The notes under the pieces: generated by a model
Database searches by the model: none
Told to the model about the DNA's origin: nothing
Seen by the model: the letters and a program-made list of their open reading frames with translations, nothing else
Source: Vespa crabro
Lineage: Eukaryota; Arthropoda; Insecta; Hymenoptera; Vespidae
Assembly (NCBI RefSeq): GCF_910589235.1
Contig: NC_060970.1
Span: 1,391,001-1,455,000 of the forward strand
Direction of reading: 5' to 3'
DNA length: 64,000 nucleotides
In this document: positions 35,282 through 46,379 of the stretch, piece after piece
Layout of the letters: every line of letters starts with the position of its first letter
How positions within the stretch are numbered: position 1 is the stretch's first letter
Position numbers and translations under genes: made by a program

Positions 35282-35329
35282 TTAATAATGTGTACATAAT
35301 TTTATACAATATTTATGACATTTTCCTGT

Positions 35330-36073
35330 ATTTCCCGTTTTGATGTATTGGCGGAAATGCAAGCGTACATGCTATAAAATCATGCTCTCATCTATTACAA
35401 CAGCTTTCCTAGGTTTTACTATACTCTTTCTGAATTTCTTCCATGATGTCTTTAATTTTGTTCAAGGGATCCTCAATTCTACATGTTATATTATCAGAGA
35501 CATGTAAATACTTCAAAATGGCCAAGCAACGATCGCGCTTCATAACACTCTTTTTACGGGCATTTCTGTACATTTATTTTCGGACCAATATAATCTAATG
35601 TCTGACATCTTCATAATTAATAATATACCAATAAAATCCTTCATTTAGCTTATTGTAGTGGATACCCAATAGTTCCTATGTTTTTTTGTTTTTCCAGCAA
35701 TGCCACCTTATGTGGAATATTTATTTGTTTGTTTAACTAGAAGTCAAATTATGCTATCGGTTACAAATAATTTATACGTCTTCAACGGATCATCACAATT
35801 AATATTTTTTGTTAGAAGTTCCGTGTCTTGGCCACGCTCGTGTTTTATCATTTCTTTTTCTGTTTCTGTTTTCTGAATCGATTGCCATTCTCCTTTTTGG
35901 AATGTTATATTCGTACACAAATGTAAATTCGAAAGTCCAATACATGTATTGTCAATATTAGATTTTTCCTCTAATTTACTCTCGTCTGAAATGTAGTAGA
36001 TAGGTCGTAGCTTTTTCCTTCGATAATATATAACAGATTCATCTGACGAATCATCGAATTTCCTTTTTGACAT
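35330..36073 (-). pseudogene. piggyBac-like transposase, N-terminal half
   Basis: It starts at an ATG with the acidic N-terminus (MSKRKFDDSSDES), then DPLKTYKLFVTDSII (near 35750). After a frame change come HRNYWVSTTIS, MKDFIGILLIMKMSDIRLYW and SENKCTEMPV. CLAILKYLHVSDNITC, DPLNKIKDIMEEIQKEYSKT and AVVIDESMIL with RLHFRQYIKT follow near 35345-35405, where the first catalytic Asp (VIDES) is kept. It is truncated immediately after, next to the foldback MITE. At least three frame changes. Confidence 0.85.
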
Positions 36074-36079
36074 CCTAAT

Positions 36080-37620
36080 GGATATTTATTTTAACTGAAA
36101 TTCGATTTGGATTATAATATATATATAATGTTATATTACTTCAAAAATATTTCAACTAAATATTGAGATATGTATAGAGGAACAATAATAATTATGTAAA
36201 TTATTATAACAAAATATTTATAATATGTTATACTACTTAGATGAATAACAATAGTCAGGTATAGTTCTGACAGAAACAACAATGTGTGTTTTTATTTTAA
36301 TTGTTTTATGTTCACAAAAGATGGACAATGTTAAATCAAGTAGCATATGATTTATTTCAAATCAGCGCTGGCCCACGGCTAGGATAGTAAATTCAGGCTT
36401 TATATGATATAAACCTCGTTTAAGTGGATAATGGAAACGATGCATTACTTTATTAGTAATAAGACACTATTAGACAATTGTCGTTATCATTAAGGCTTTG
36501 CTGCTGCTTTTGAAGTGCTCGTTGAAGTAATCGTAACAAAGATAGCGGAATGGTATTTTGAAGAAACGAAATTTTTTTTAACATCTTAAATTCATACTGT
36601 ACTAAATCAAGCTACTTAAGTAACATAACGCAACCCATTGAAGTTACCTTTATGTTATATTAATAAAATTTTTATTACAAACCCTGAATCTAAAATATAG
36701 AGAATCGTTATAAATCGTTATAAATGACTCTAAAATATAGAGAATCGTTACTATTTACTATAACAAAACCGATAATATAACCAACGATACAAACCCTGTA
36801 ATATTTACCGATAGCTATATATATTGTTATTAGCCGACCTAGAAAACTGAACTTGTAACTAGGAGGCCGTTTCTAGGTGCTCAGAAATTGTGACTAATAA
36901 TAACGGTTTGCTATTACAAACAGTTGTTGTTTGTCTTCTAAAGGAAGTCGATCTGAGAGGATGTGACTCGCGGACGTTCCGAGATATTTGTATATTTTCT
37001 AAAGAGTGCTTGTAAAGCTGCTAATTGTACATAAGTTGTTTTTTATTTTTCAAACATGTTGTTCCACAATATATACAAGAAAAGCTAAATGAATTTAGAA
37101 GCCATATAAAGTTTCCTGCCGAGAAACTTGCAGTATTAAACACACTAGCGTAAGGATCAATCAAGATTAGTTTCATAAGAAATGTAAATTTTAAATTTAC
37201 TAGACGAAATTATTCTGAAATATATCACTACCAACACACGAGATAAAGATTGGAACTAATTACTCACCTTTGGAAACATCTGAACTTTTAGGACTTTTTA
37301 TTAAAATCATTTTAATTGATCATTAATAGAGTTATTTGTGATTACATTTTATACAGTGTCTATGGATGATTATTGTATTTAGTAGGAGATACATTAACGT
37401 ATTTGTTATTTTATTTAGTGCATAGACTACTAATCAGTAAAACTGGTAATTAAAAAAATAACAATCTGACAATGAAAAATAAAATGTTGGAAATGCATCA
37501 GATACTTAACTAGAAATTATTTCACCAAACGGACCAGTAGTACTAGATTTATTATACGAAGTGATTGTCATTACACCTGGGGAAACATGGAATATAAATA
37601 AATATATACAATCTAATAAT
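36080..37620. other. No recognised gene; short local repeat
   Basis: CTAAAATATAGAGAATCGTTA occurs twice (near 36690 and 36731). The rest is AT-rich, with no conserved coding motif on either strand. The stretch 36840-37020 is more balanced in composition and could be a fragment of a transposon end. Confidence 0.4.
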
Positions 37621-37640
37621 AACTATAATAAAAAAATATG

Positions 37641-37682
37641 TAATAATAATAACAATAATAATAATAATAATAATAATAATAA
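37641..37682. repeat. (AAT)n microsatellite
   Basis: About 13 trinucleotide units with one AAC interruption, near the 3' side of the R1-clade LINE. Confidence 0.9.
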
Positions 37683-37999
37683 TTTTTACGTAGGAGGTGA
37701 AATGCATTTACGCAAAGAGACAACTATTTGTCCCTAGTGTCGAACTCATTTCTATACTGACTAAACACCTACTGCTGCTGGACATTAGCTTAGGACCGTT
37801 TACTACCTTACTTCGGGCTATGCTCGTTTTCTTCGCCCTTTAGACTCGCTGCTGTCTGTTCCTATTTCTTTTTTTCTGTTTACCTAGAAGGTTCTGTCTA
37901 TGTCTTTTTTTTTTTCATTCGAAAGATGTCCTACGCCCAGTAGACTGTTAGGTTCTAGCATTCCTCTTTTCAGAGCATATTCTCCACTATGCCGTCGGG

Positions 38000-40830
38000 A
38001 GTCACTTGTCCGATTTTCATTTCCAACTCTCGCTTGCGTTGCGCCTAACGGTCACAGTGGAAAAAGGTATGCTCCACGTCGTCTGGAAAAAGGTGTGCTC
38101 CACTTTTGTTCCTGGGCAGAACAGACACTCTTGTGTTTTTTCCCGGCCCATCTTATATATGTAGGCTCGGAAGTATCCGTGTCTGTTCACGAATTGGGTC
38201 GAGTAATAGTTGATTCACCGTGCCGCCTTTCCGTCCACATCTTCACGTCTTTGATCAATTTCGCGGTCTAGTGTCCTCTCCAGAGTCGTGTTTCCAGGAC
38301 GTCTGCCAGCACCAAAGGGTCTCTTCTCTCTCCTCTCTGCTTGTTACCGCCTTTGCAACCTCGGTTTTCCTGAGATGCATCCCTTTACGTTCTTTCGCCA
38401 AGAGCGCAATTGGTATGACTTCAGCGATAACTAGTATGGCTGGTTTGGACACTGTCCTCTTCGCAGAGTTATCCTAAGTGCTGCTCTCCTCTGTACCTGC
38501 GCCAGGCGTTCCCGGTACGACTCCTTGCTAAGCGAGTTCGCTCACACTTTAGCACCGTAGAGGAGGACTGATTGTACCGCGGTCATTAGCAATCGGCGCT
38601 TACTGACTTTGGGCCCGGTGATGTTGGCCATAAACCTACTCAGCGAAGTAACGCCCTTCGCAGCTTTATTCGCAGTTTGCTGGATCTGCGCCCCGAAGCT
38701 CAGCCTGCGGTCGATGATACCCAGTTACTTGATTGTGGACTCTACTGCTATGTCTCCAACTTGCAAAGGGAGAGTGATGTTTATTCTCCTCTTTGTAAGG
38801 ATGACTTTCCGTTTTTTTTAGAGCTAGCAGCAGGCCATGGTCTGCCATCCAGCCATTGATCGTCCGCATGTTCAACACCTCTTGCCGCAATGAGGGCCGC
38901 GATGTCGTCCACATATCCCACAAGGAGCGTCTCTTCTGGTATTTCGGTCCTCAGCAAATTATCGTATGCCACGTTCCAGAGGTCTGGCCCGAGGATGGAT
39001 CTCTGGGCCGCTCCGAGCTTCATTCTTTTCTGTACCTCTGTGGTCTGATACAGTAGCGTCCGGTTTCTCAGGTAGTCATCAAGCATGCGCAGGAGATACT
39101 TCGATACTTGGAAGGTATGTTCCAAAGCATGCATGATGTCACTCCACCTTGTGGAGTTAAAAGCGTTCTTCATGTTAAGCGTCATCAGTAAGACTACTCG
39201 ACATAAGTGCCAGTTGTGGTCTTCCGCTTTCCACACTGTTTCCATGATCTCTTGAAGTGCGTTGATTACCAATGCCCCGCTCTGAATCCATACTGTTTCG
39301 GTGACAGGTCGTCGACGGCCTCAATCGCGGGCCTCAATCTTGCCTTTATCAACTTTTCCAGCAATTTGCCTACCGTGTCGAACATGCACAACGTCTGATA
39401 GGACGATGGCAGCCTTAGATCTCCTTTGCCCTTACCGATGAGCACGAGGCGCGCTGTTTTCCATCGCAAAGGGAAAACTCCAGTTGTTAAACAGGCATTG
39501 TATGCCTTTAACAATAGGCCTGGATTTTATTGGACTACTATTTTCAGCACCTCGTTTGTTATGCAATCGGGACCTGATGCATTCTTATTTCATAAGGTTC
39601 GGGCCGTCCTCTCTAGCTCTTCTGCGCTGAAGGGGGGACAGTCCTCTACTTGGCCAAAGTTTATCTCCGGCCTTGTGGGGTGTGCCGGGAAGAGGGTACC
39701 CACGATATTGGTCGTGTCCATGACTTGGATCGATTTCAGGGCCCCGAACTTTAGGGTTACAATTTTGTAGCCCAATCCCCATGGGTCCGTACTGATATCC
39801 TCCCCCAACTTCCTCCAACAGCCGACCTTGCTTTTGTTTATGGCCCGGCGCAATTGCTTTTTCGCAGCCTTGTGTTCCGCAGATTTGGCGTTTGCTTTGC
39901 TCTCTTTCCTTCGTTGTGTAGCTCGTCTCAATTTTAGACACTTTCAGCGCAGCTCCGCGATCTCTGGAGTCCACCAGTATGCAGATCACTTGCCGTGGGG
40001 AGGTCTCTTGCGTGGTATGGTAGATTCGCAAGCCGTGACGATGTGGCGGATAGTAGCTCCGACAAGTGTTTCAATCGCGGCCTTCTCTGTTGATTCGTGT
40101 CCTTCGGTAACTTCTATTTCCCGGGATATTGTTTTAATAAAGTTTCCGGAGTCCATCTTGTGAACGTTCCATCTGCGTGGAGTCGCTTTGTCTTCTCTGC
40201 TTCTCCATGATTCTCGGTGTACGCTAAAGGTAATGTATTGGTGATCGCTTTCAGTATAGTCCTCGATCCGTAATAACAGGCCCTCATTTGCGAGGGAAAT
40301 GTCCGGAATCGTTTCTGTGTATCCGGGGCGCCGGAAAGTTGTGGTGGAACCAACGTTCAAGACATAAAGTCCTGTTCTGGCCACCATTTCCACTATGTAT
40401 TTGCCCCTCGAGTTTTGGTGCGGAATTCTCCACTTGACCGTCTTAGCATTGAAATCACCGTCCACCAGGATGTTACCTGTTGTGTTCTGGAGCACATCCT
40501 GCCGCATGTCCATTTTTTCCCGGAATTCGTGGATGAGTTCGTCTGGTGTGAGGTAGCAACTAAAATAAGTAACCTCCTCACTTTTAATCCAAACGAAGCC
40601 AGGACGGTTTCCGTGACTCTCTACTGATATCTTGCTTGATTCCAGGAACCAGATGGCCTCTGTACAGTGAGAATCAGAGAACCGTAAGGACGATTTCTTG
40701 TCCCTATATTGTTTACTGATCAACAGCAGATCTGCTCTCTTCTCCTAAGCCTGCTGATACAGTAGCTCGTTGGCAGTCTTGCTCCTGATCATGTTTGCTT
40801 GTAGTATTCGCGTCATCGTAGGAGCTTTTT
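38000..40830 (-). pseudogene. R1-clade LINE ORF2: endonuclease, RT and C-terminal zinc finger, lightly broken
   Basis: The endonuclease is a clean 245-codon frame (39986-40723): PGFVWIKSEEVTYFSCYLTP, then GNILVDGDFNAKT, TFRRPGYTETIPDISLAN and EDYTESDHQYITFSV. These are the catalytic GDFNA and SDH motifs in R1-like context. The linker (39590-39931) and RT start (39266-39514; RWKTARLVLIGKGKGD, SPKQYGFRAGH) are in the same frame, separated only by stops. A one-base shift near 39270 moves the reading to 38781-39272, which has the YVDDIAALI active site. The motif A block reads TLNMKNAFNSTRW, with Asn where the family has catalytic Asp. The thumb region continues to 38255 (SKPAILVIAEVIPIALLAKE). 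A C-terminal C2HC finger (CLFC to EHTFF) near 38060-38130 carries a 26-bp duplication. Confidence 0.93.
38058..38103. repeat. 26-bp-spaced tandem duplication in the LINE C-terminal zinc finger
   Basis: TGGAAAAAGGTATGCTCCAC (38058-38077) and TGGAAAAAGGTGTGCTCCAC (38084-38103). It doubles the EHTFF codons and, at 26 bp offset, shifts the frame. Confidence 0.9.
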
Positions 40831-41926
40831 GGCCTTATTGAGAGTTTCCTTGAAAGTGCTACAACGCCCCGATCCAGAAACGTGGTTACATTCGAGTCTT
40901 TCTTGTCCTTCATACGCCTTCGTGCATAACATGCAGTTTTCAGGGGCCAGGCACTCTTTCGCTTGATGGTTAGCTTTACCACATTTGTAGCAGAGCTTGC
41001 TTCTGTCCAGGCCGTTGCAGTTCCGGGCGATATGTCCATATCTAATTTTGAGCCCTCTCCAGATTGTCTTTGTGGTCCAGATCTTCATTTTTTCTTCGGA
41101 GCCCATCTGTATGTCTTTTCTGATCGTTTCTTCCACTTTTTGGGCAGTGGTTAAGCTATAGAGATCTCTAATCTCTATCGTCACGCTAGGATCTAGATGG
41201 CGGACCGTCGCCTTGTCCCCTAGGATGTTTCTAAGCGTGTCTCTGAAGGCGGCCTTATCCTTAGTGCCTCTGCCAAATTCCAGGAGAACATCCTCTGCCC
41301 TTGTTTGGCGGATCGATCTCACCTCTACCTCCGAGTCCTTCAGTTTAGTTCTGCTACAGAGTTCCCCAGGCACGTCCACATAGGTTCTTCCTCCATTCAG
41401 CTTGATCAGGAGGACTTCCAGGCGAGGTTTTGAACGTTTATATATACTCTTCTTTTCGTATTGCCTTTTTTGGTCTTTCTCACATTCGTCGGGTACCTGG
41501 GCGGGTGTCTTCTTTTTTGTTTCCGTCGTCTTTTGGCTACCTCCGTCCAGGTAGGGGTGGGAGGCGTCTCCTTCTTCTTTTTCCCGGTATTCTCCTCTAC
41601 CGGACTCGACGCTGCTCGTTTTTTGTTGGCCTCCTCTATTGTTTCATCCTAGGATGCCATACCATTTGTTTGATCATACGCCGTCCGTGTGTTGAGTCCT
41701 TCCGGAAAGCTCTGTGGCCTTTCACGAGATTCGCAGGTAAGCAACGACATCCAGGGCTTCTCCTAAGAATACGATGCACTTTCTTGACATCTGCACTGAT
41801 ATTTCTTTGCCGCTCGGTTACACTTTTGATGGCCTTCAGTATCTCTTTGCATTTCGCTAATTCTTCCTCTTCTTTTTTCCTCGTACTCGCGATGTGGTCA
41901 TCAATGGAGGAACCCTGCAAAACCAT
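40813..41926 (-). pseudogene. R1-clade LINE ORF1 (gag-like) with CCHC knuckles
   Basis: 41636-41926 encodes a start with a charged helical region (MVLQGSSIDDHIASTRKKEE, then LAKCKEILKAIKSVTERQRN). A frame change leads through PRLEVLLIKLNGGRTYVDVP (near 41380-41410) into the frame 40813-41379. That frame has LLEFGRGTKDKAAFRDTLRN, VTIEIRDLYSLTTAQKVEET and then zinc knuckles: a partial first (YGHIARNC), a full second (CYKCGKANHQAKEC) and a third (CMLC to CNHVSGSGRC). The C-terminal GSGRCSTFKETLNKAKKLL is typical of the R1 group. ORF2 begins right at or just beyond its end, as in other R1 elements. The DNA here is clearly richer in G+C than its AT-rich surroundings. Confidence 0.9.
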
Positions 41927-41959
41927 TTTTTTTTACACGTAACTTGCTACATAACATTG

Positions 41960-43965
41960 CTACATTTATGGCAGGAATTTCTATATAATTCCAGATTTTC
42001 AGTTCATTATTTTCTTCTTTCCAAATCCATTGCTTTAATAGCCGATAATTAATGCGTTAGTGTCATTTTCAATAACCATACGTTTTCGTACAGAAAATAA
42101 AATATTAATACTGCCAATATCACGATTAAAAATATCTATTAAATCATTATTTACAAAGTTAGCACAATTTTCACTGACCGCATCAACGCTAAATTTTCTT
42201 TTTGAAGATATTATAAAAATAAATATATCTGAACGTGAGAATGCGGTCAAAAATAACACATAATTGTGAAAAAAGACATTGGGAAAATTAACAATGAGTC
42301 TAAGACAAAAAGACATCGGGAAAACCAGAGTCAGAACTGTGCTGTTAGGCCTAATCATGTGTCTGACAAGTGTTTATGTTTAGCCCGATCGACTTATCAC
42401 TGTTTTCACTCGTGATACTCATGTTTGGTCCAATTTCCTTATCATGAATCTCATACGTTATTGTAAGCGAAGTGTTAATTTGGTCTGGATACGTTTTAGA
42501 TGATTCTATACCATGAACTGTTTTCGCTCATCCATCGTTTTGTTAAAGTTATCAATACCTAAAAAAACTTAAATACAGTAAGTCGATGATCAGCATAGTA
42601 TTCTATGCCGGTTCGTTATAAAGATTTGGTCATCTTTAATTTTTTAAATGAATGCATTTATTAAAACAATGCAATAAAAATAATTTAAAACTTCATGAGT
42701 ATTACGTTAATGAAATATCGGTGAAGAAGTGCGCATATATAGTCCATTAATGTGATTTCATCAAAAACTCTTTGATCCTACATACATAAGTATATATATA
42801 TCGTTAAATCAACTTATCAAAATTATAATAATTATCGTTTTACTTTGAAAAATGATTTAAATCCATCATTTTTTTATTCTATCGTTTCTTTAATTCATCT
42901 ATCTAATCTAATCTCATACTTATGAAATATGCATTCTCATATATACATTTTCATTCTCGAATTATTATAATTTTTAATTTCATAAGTTACAGTATTATAC
43001 TTATTAAATGCAATGAACAATCATTCTAGAATCTAACGTAGAAATTATTCCTGAAACATATATAACGACTTAAAGTAAAACTCGAACATTTGCATATTTT
43101 TGCTTTATGAAGCAAAGAGTAATATAGAGGAATTAAAATGAACAATATTACTTTTATTAAGGTATATTCACTTTTTTTATTAAGGTATATCACATACAAA
43201 TTCATGAAAAAGAAAAAGAAAATTCATTTGCATTGAGCAATAAAAAACAAATTCTTAAGATTAACACTAAACCTTCCACAATTTTTCTTATTATATATGT
43301 ACAATAAATTTACATTAAATGAACGATTTATCTTTTTATAATATTATTTTCTCGAAGACTCAATTTTGAAACTATAAAGTTGTTACAAACAAAAAATGTT
43401 TGAATCAACCTACCCGTTGCTCATATTATCATTATTTTTCGTTAACATTTGCCTGCGGAGGTTACTATTTATACTCTTACAATTTTCAAAAAGAAATAAA
43501 ATGTAAATTATTTATTTCTAAATAAGAGAAACTATACTTTTAACTATCAAATTGGCTATTATCTTCATTCTAAATTAAGAAATATAAATTTTTTTAAGAT
43601 CGATCATTTGACTGGTAGGAATAGGTATACATGAAGTGTTGGTAGTGTTAATGGCACATATGTTTTAGATAAATAAAAGATTTACACGTCTACTTCTAAT
43701 CATTCCTAATAGATTATTGCCCGAGTATATAATAATGGAAAATATTACACGCGTCCTATCATTTTGATCGAGTAAGGTTAACCCATGTTTACACTTCTTT
43801 TTCTAATTTCTTTCATGTACAAGATATGAATTTGCAATTTTATATGAAACTACTTTGGAGGACATATCTAATATACTTAAAATATACATATCTTATTATA
43901 TTATATGAAATATACAAATACATCAATCAAATGTTTTATCATTTTGTCCGACACTGTTATCTATT
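41960..43965. other. AT-rich stretch with no supported gene
   Basis: An open minus-strand frame at 42035-42358 has an ATG but no recognised motif, with a Phe/Ile-rich first half. The remainder is low-complexity TA-rich DNA. Confidence 0.45.
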
Positions 43966-43968
43966 TAT

Positions 43969-44025
43969 ATTTTAAGAATATTATGAAAATTTTTAAATGT
44001 GCTATTTTTTTGTCCAGGAGTGTAT
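43969..44025. repeat. Transposon-end-like direct repeat, left copy
   Basis: TTTTAAGAATATTATGAAAA through TTTTTTGTCCAGGAGTGTA. It is closely matched by the copy at 45650-45705 in the same orientation. Read on the minus strand, TACACTCCTGGACAAAAA has the look of a Tc1-type end after TA. Confidence 0.75.
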
Positions 44026-44029
44026 CTAT

Positions 44030-44150
44030 CTTAGTCGCACTTTTTCTTCAAAAGGTCCAAATATTTGTTCTTTTCTAAAATATGGTCGATAAACACCAAT
44101 TTATCAACTTCAGCACTCGAAATACATCCCCGTACAATCACAGAACCATC
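44030..44150 (-). pseudogene. Tc1-like transposase fragment
   Basis: The minus strand reads DGSVIVRGCISSAEVDKLVF, then IDHILEKNKYLDLLKKK. This corresponds to the block just after the first catalytic Asp in Tc1 transposases (GGGSVMVWG...LVFI.G.M....Y). About 40 codons only, bounded by the transposon-end-like repeat at 43969-44025. Confidence 0.65.
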
Positions 44151-44239
44151 TCTATGAAGTAAATTTAAAATTTGTTAATTTCAATGCTTCGCTTACTAAA
44201 ATGAACTCTTTAGAATAAGTCAGTATTCTTTTCCTAATA

Positions 44240-45520
44240 TAAGGTTGGTGCGAATGAAATGTCGGATTCTTACGTGAATATATTAAACAGCATATCTTTT
44301 TTCAAAAGCTGTTTATTTAATCAAAATATGCTCCATTTACTTCACTACACTTTTCTCAACGAGATTTTAATGCATAGATTGTAGTCTTGAAGAAATTCTG
44401 ATCTTTAGAATCAATGAACTCTGATATGGCATTTTTCAGACTGTCTTCATTTTCGTACTGTTTAGCCCGTAAAAACAGTTCTAAATGTTTAAATAAATGA
44501 AAGTCGGTTGGCGAAAGATCCGGTGCTGCAAAATTTCATATTTTAATTCATTTAATTTCGCAATTGTTTTGTACGATGTATGCGGCCGAACGTTGTCGTG
44601 GAGAAGTATTGGGCCATGCCGATTAACAAGTGATGGGAGTATAATTTTCAATTTTTCATGCATTTCTTCATTGTACTGGCAATACTTTTCGGCTGTAATT
44701 GTCATTCCAGTACGAAGGAATGAGTAGTGTATTACTCCAGTCACATTCCACCAAACTGTGATTAAAATTTTCCATGGATGAAGTGATGGCCGTGGAGTAT
44801 GAGCACAAGCCTCATCCCTATCAAGCCACTGAAGACACCTTTTGCTATTGTCGTAAAGAATCCATTTTTCATCACAAGTAATGATCCGATCGAAAAATGG
44901 ATCTCGATTAAATCGGGTTAGCAATGATGAGCAAACTTTCAAGCGATCCAGCTTATTTCGCTCGGTTAGTTCGTGCGGTATCCACTTATCCATTTTTTTC
45001 ACCTTGCCAATTTCAGAAAGATGTCGCAATATTGTTGTATGGTCAACTTCCATTCTGGCAGCAAGTTCCCTTGAAGAAACAGTTGGGTTCGTTTCCACCA
45101 ATGCTTTCAGAGCATCATTTTTCACAGACGTTTCGGGTCTTCCACGCGCTTCGTTTTGCAGGGAAAAATCACCAGACCGAAATTTTTCAAACCAACGCTG
45201 CACTTTTCGATCGTTCACAGTATTCTCCCCAAACGCCTGGTTTATATTGCGTGCAGCTTTTGCAGCATTATTACCATGTTTATACTCATATAAGAAAATT
45301 ACACGAATAGTATTACACGAATGAATTCATATCGGTGCAAAATTCAAAGCAAATAACAAAAGGGAACACTTTCGAGAAAATCTTCTTTGCTAAAATGTGA
45401 CCCTGATAATGGACAGTACGACTATAAACCAGGTTATGTCAAAAACAAAAGCATAACAAAAACAGGGAGACAAACGTTCACATTTAAAGAAAATCCGACA
45501 TTTCATACGCACCAACCTAA
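44240..45520 (-). mobile_element. Mariner element, full length (1281 bp) with TA target duplication, transposase broken
   Basis: Terminal repeats: left AAGGTTGGTGCGAATGAAAT from 44241; right, read inward, AGGTTGGTGCGTATGAAATG. TA flanks lie at 44238-44239 and 45521-45522. The transposase (-) reads FLYEYKHGNNAAKAARNINQ, VQRWFEKFRSGDFSLQNEA, DHTTILRHLSEIGKVKKMDK, RIITCDEKWILYDN (first Asp, near 44885) and ILLHDNVRPHTSYKT (second Asp, near 44600). After a 13-base deletion near 44525 that removes the HPPYS region comes PDLSPTDFHLFKHLE (third Asp, near 44505). The C-terminus ends WEKCSEVNGAYFD with TGA in place of the Trp. Near the start, a 14-bp duplication (ATTCGTGTAAT twice, 45297-45325) disturbs the N-terminus. 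All three Asp are present, so this is a young but inactive copy. Confidence 0.95.
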
Positions 45521-45649
45521 TAACCTCATTGATGTACGATATTCTTCTTGCTATTCTAGTATAATACCCATTTTTTCTCATTATTCTACGCATTGTTTCA
45601 ACAATGATTGTCTTCTCAGTTTCATTATAAATTTCTGAAGTTACATATT

Positions 45650-45705
45650 TCTATTTTAAGAATATTACGAAAATTTTTAAGTATATTACCTTTTTGTCCA
45701 GGAGT
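45650..45705. repeat. Transposon-end-like direct repeat, right copy
   Basis: CTATTTTAAGAATATTACGA through CTTTTTGTCCAGGAGTCTG, matching 43969-44025. The two copies bracket the mariner element at a distance of about 1.68 kb. Confidence 0.75.
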
Positions 45706-45920
45706 CTGTCTTGAATCTGTTCTTTCTATTATTATAAGTTGTTACTGCTAAAAGTTTCATTTTCGATGGATTACCGCTATGTGTAGAGAATATGACACCA
45801 TAAAAGGTATATGTTTTGTTGACAATATTCTAATGGATCTCTCCATTTTAGTACTGCAATCCCATTATTATCTTCGAGTGATATCATCTCACCTTTTTTT
45901 CAATGGATAAGACATAACAT
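45706..45920 (-). pseudogene. Possible piggyBac C-terminal core fragment
   Basis: The minus strand reads KKGEMISLEDNNGIAVLKWR, then DPLEYCQQNIY. piggyBac transposases carry a KGE...(I/V)..(V/L)KW.D..... block between the second and third catalytic Asp. The rest, up to 46130, does not give a clear match, so this is tentative. Confidence 0.35.
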
Positions 45921-46379
45921 ATTTTGGTATAAAGTTCTTGTTGTAATGTAGAAGGCGTAAAAAGAGTTTTTATCGCAGCTTCTACAGAACTTATGATCGA
46001 CGACGAAACATTGAAAAAGCTAGCCAGAAAATTAATCATCACCATAAATTTGAAGCTCAAATTTTTTTTGTTGAAATCTATTCTACTTACTACAAAGATG
46101 AAAAGTACAAAAGGAATCATGCGTCACAATCGAAAAAGATATGAAAAATTTTTTATCAGTTTCTTCTTATTAGCCATAACACAGAACCATTAGTAATTAA
46201 ACATTTTAGTAATCATGCTTGTTCATCAGCTTGTAATGACTACCATTATTGCGTAATAATATTTATTGCATATATAATAATATATATTGCATCAAATTGT
46301 TTCTAAATTTTGTCGAACTTTTTCATAAAGATTTTATATAGTACGCAGATGACAAAATGTATTTTCAATTCTTAATTTT

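Noticed and set aside
35030..35299. An 89-codon plus-strand open frame
   Set aside because: It is formed by the loop and right arm of the foldback MITE; no similarity to a known protein seen.
37900..42000. Several plus-strand open frames of 60-170 codons
   Set aside because: They lie opposite the R1-clade LINE ORFs and only reflect its higher G+C and low stop density.
17465..43660. Shared short sequence GGTATACATGAARTGT near 17500 and 43625
   Set aside because: About 16 bases only, in AT-rich context, with no extended similarity; not enough to call a repeat family.
44881..45324. A 147-codon plus-strand open frame
   Set aside because: It is antisense to the mariner transposase, whose motifs and terminal repeats settle the strand.
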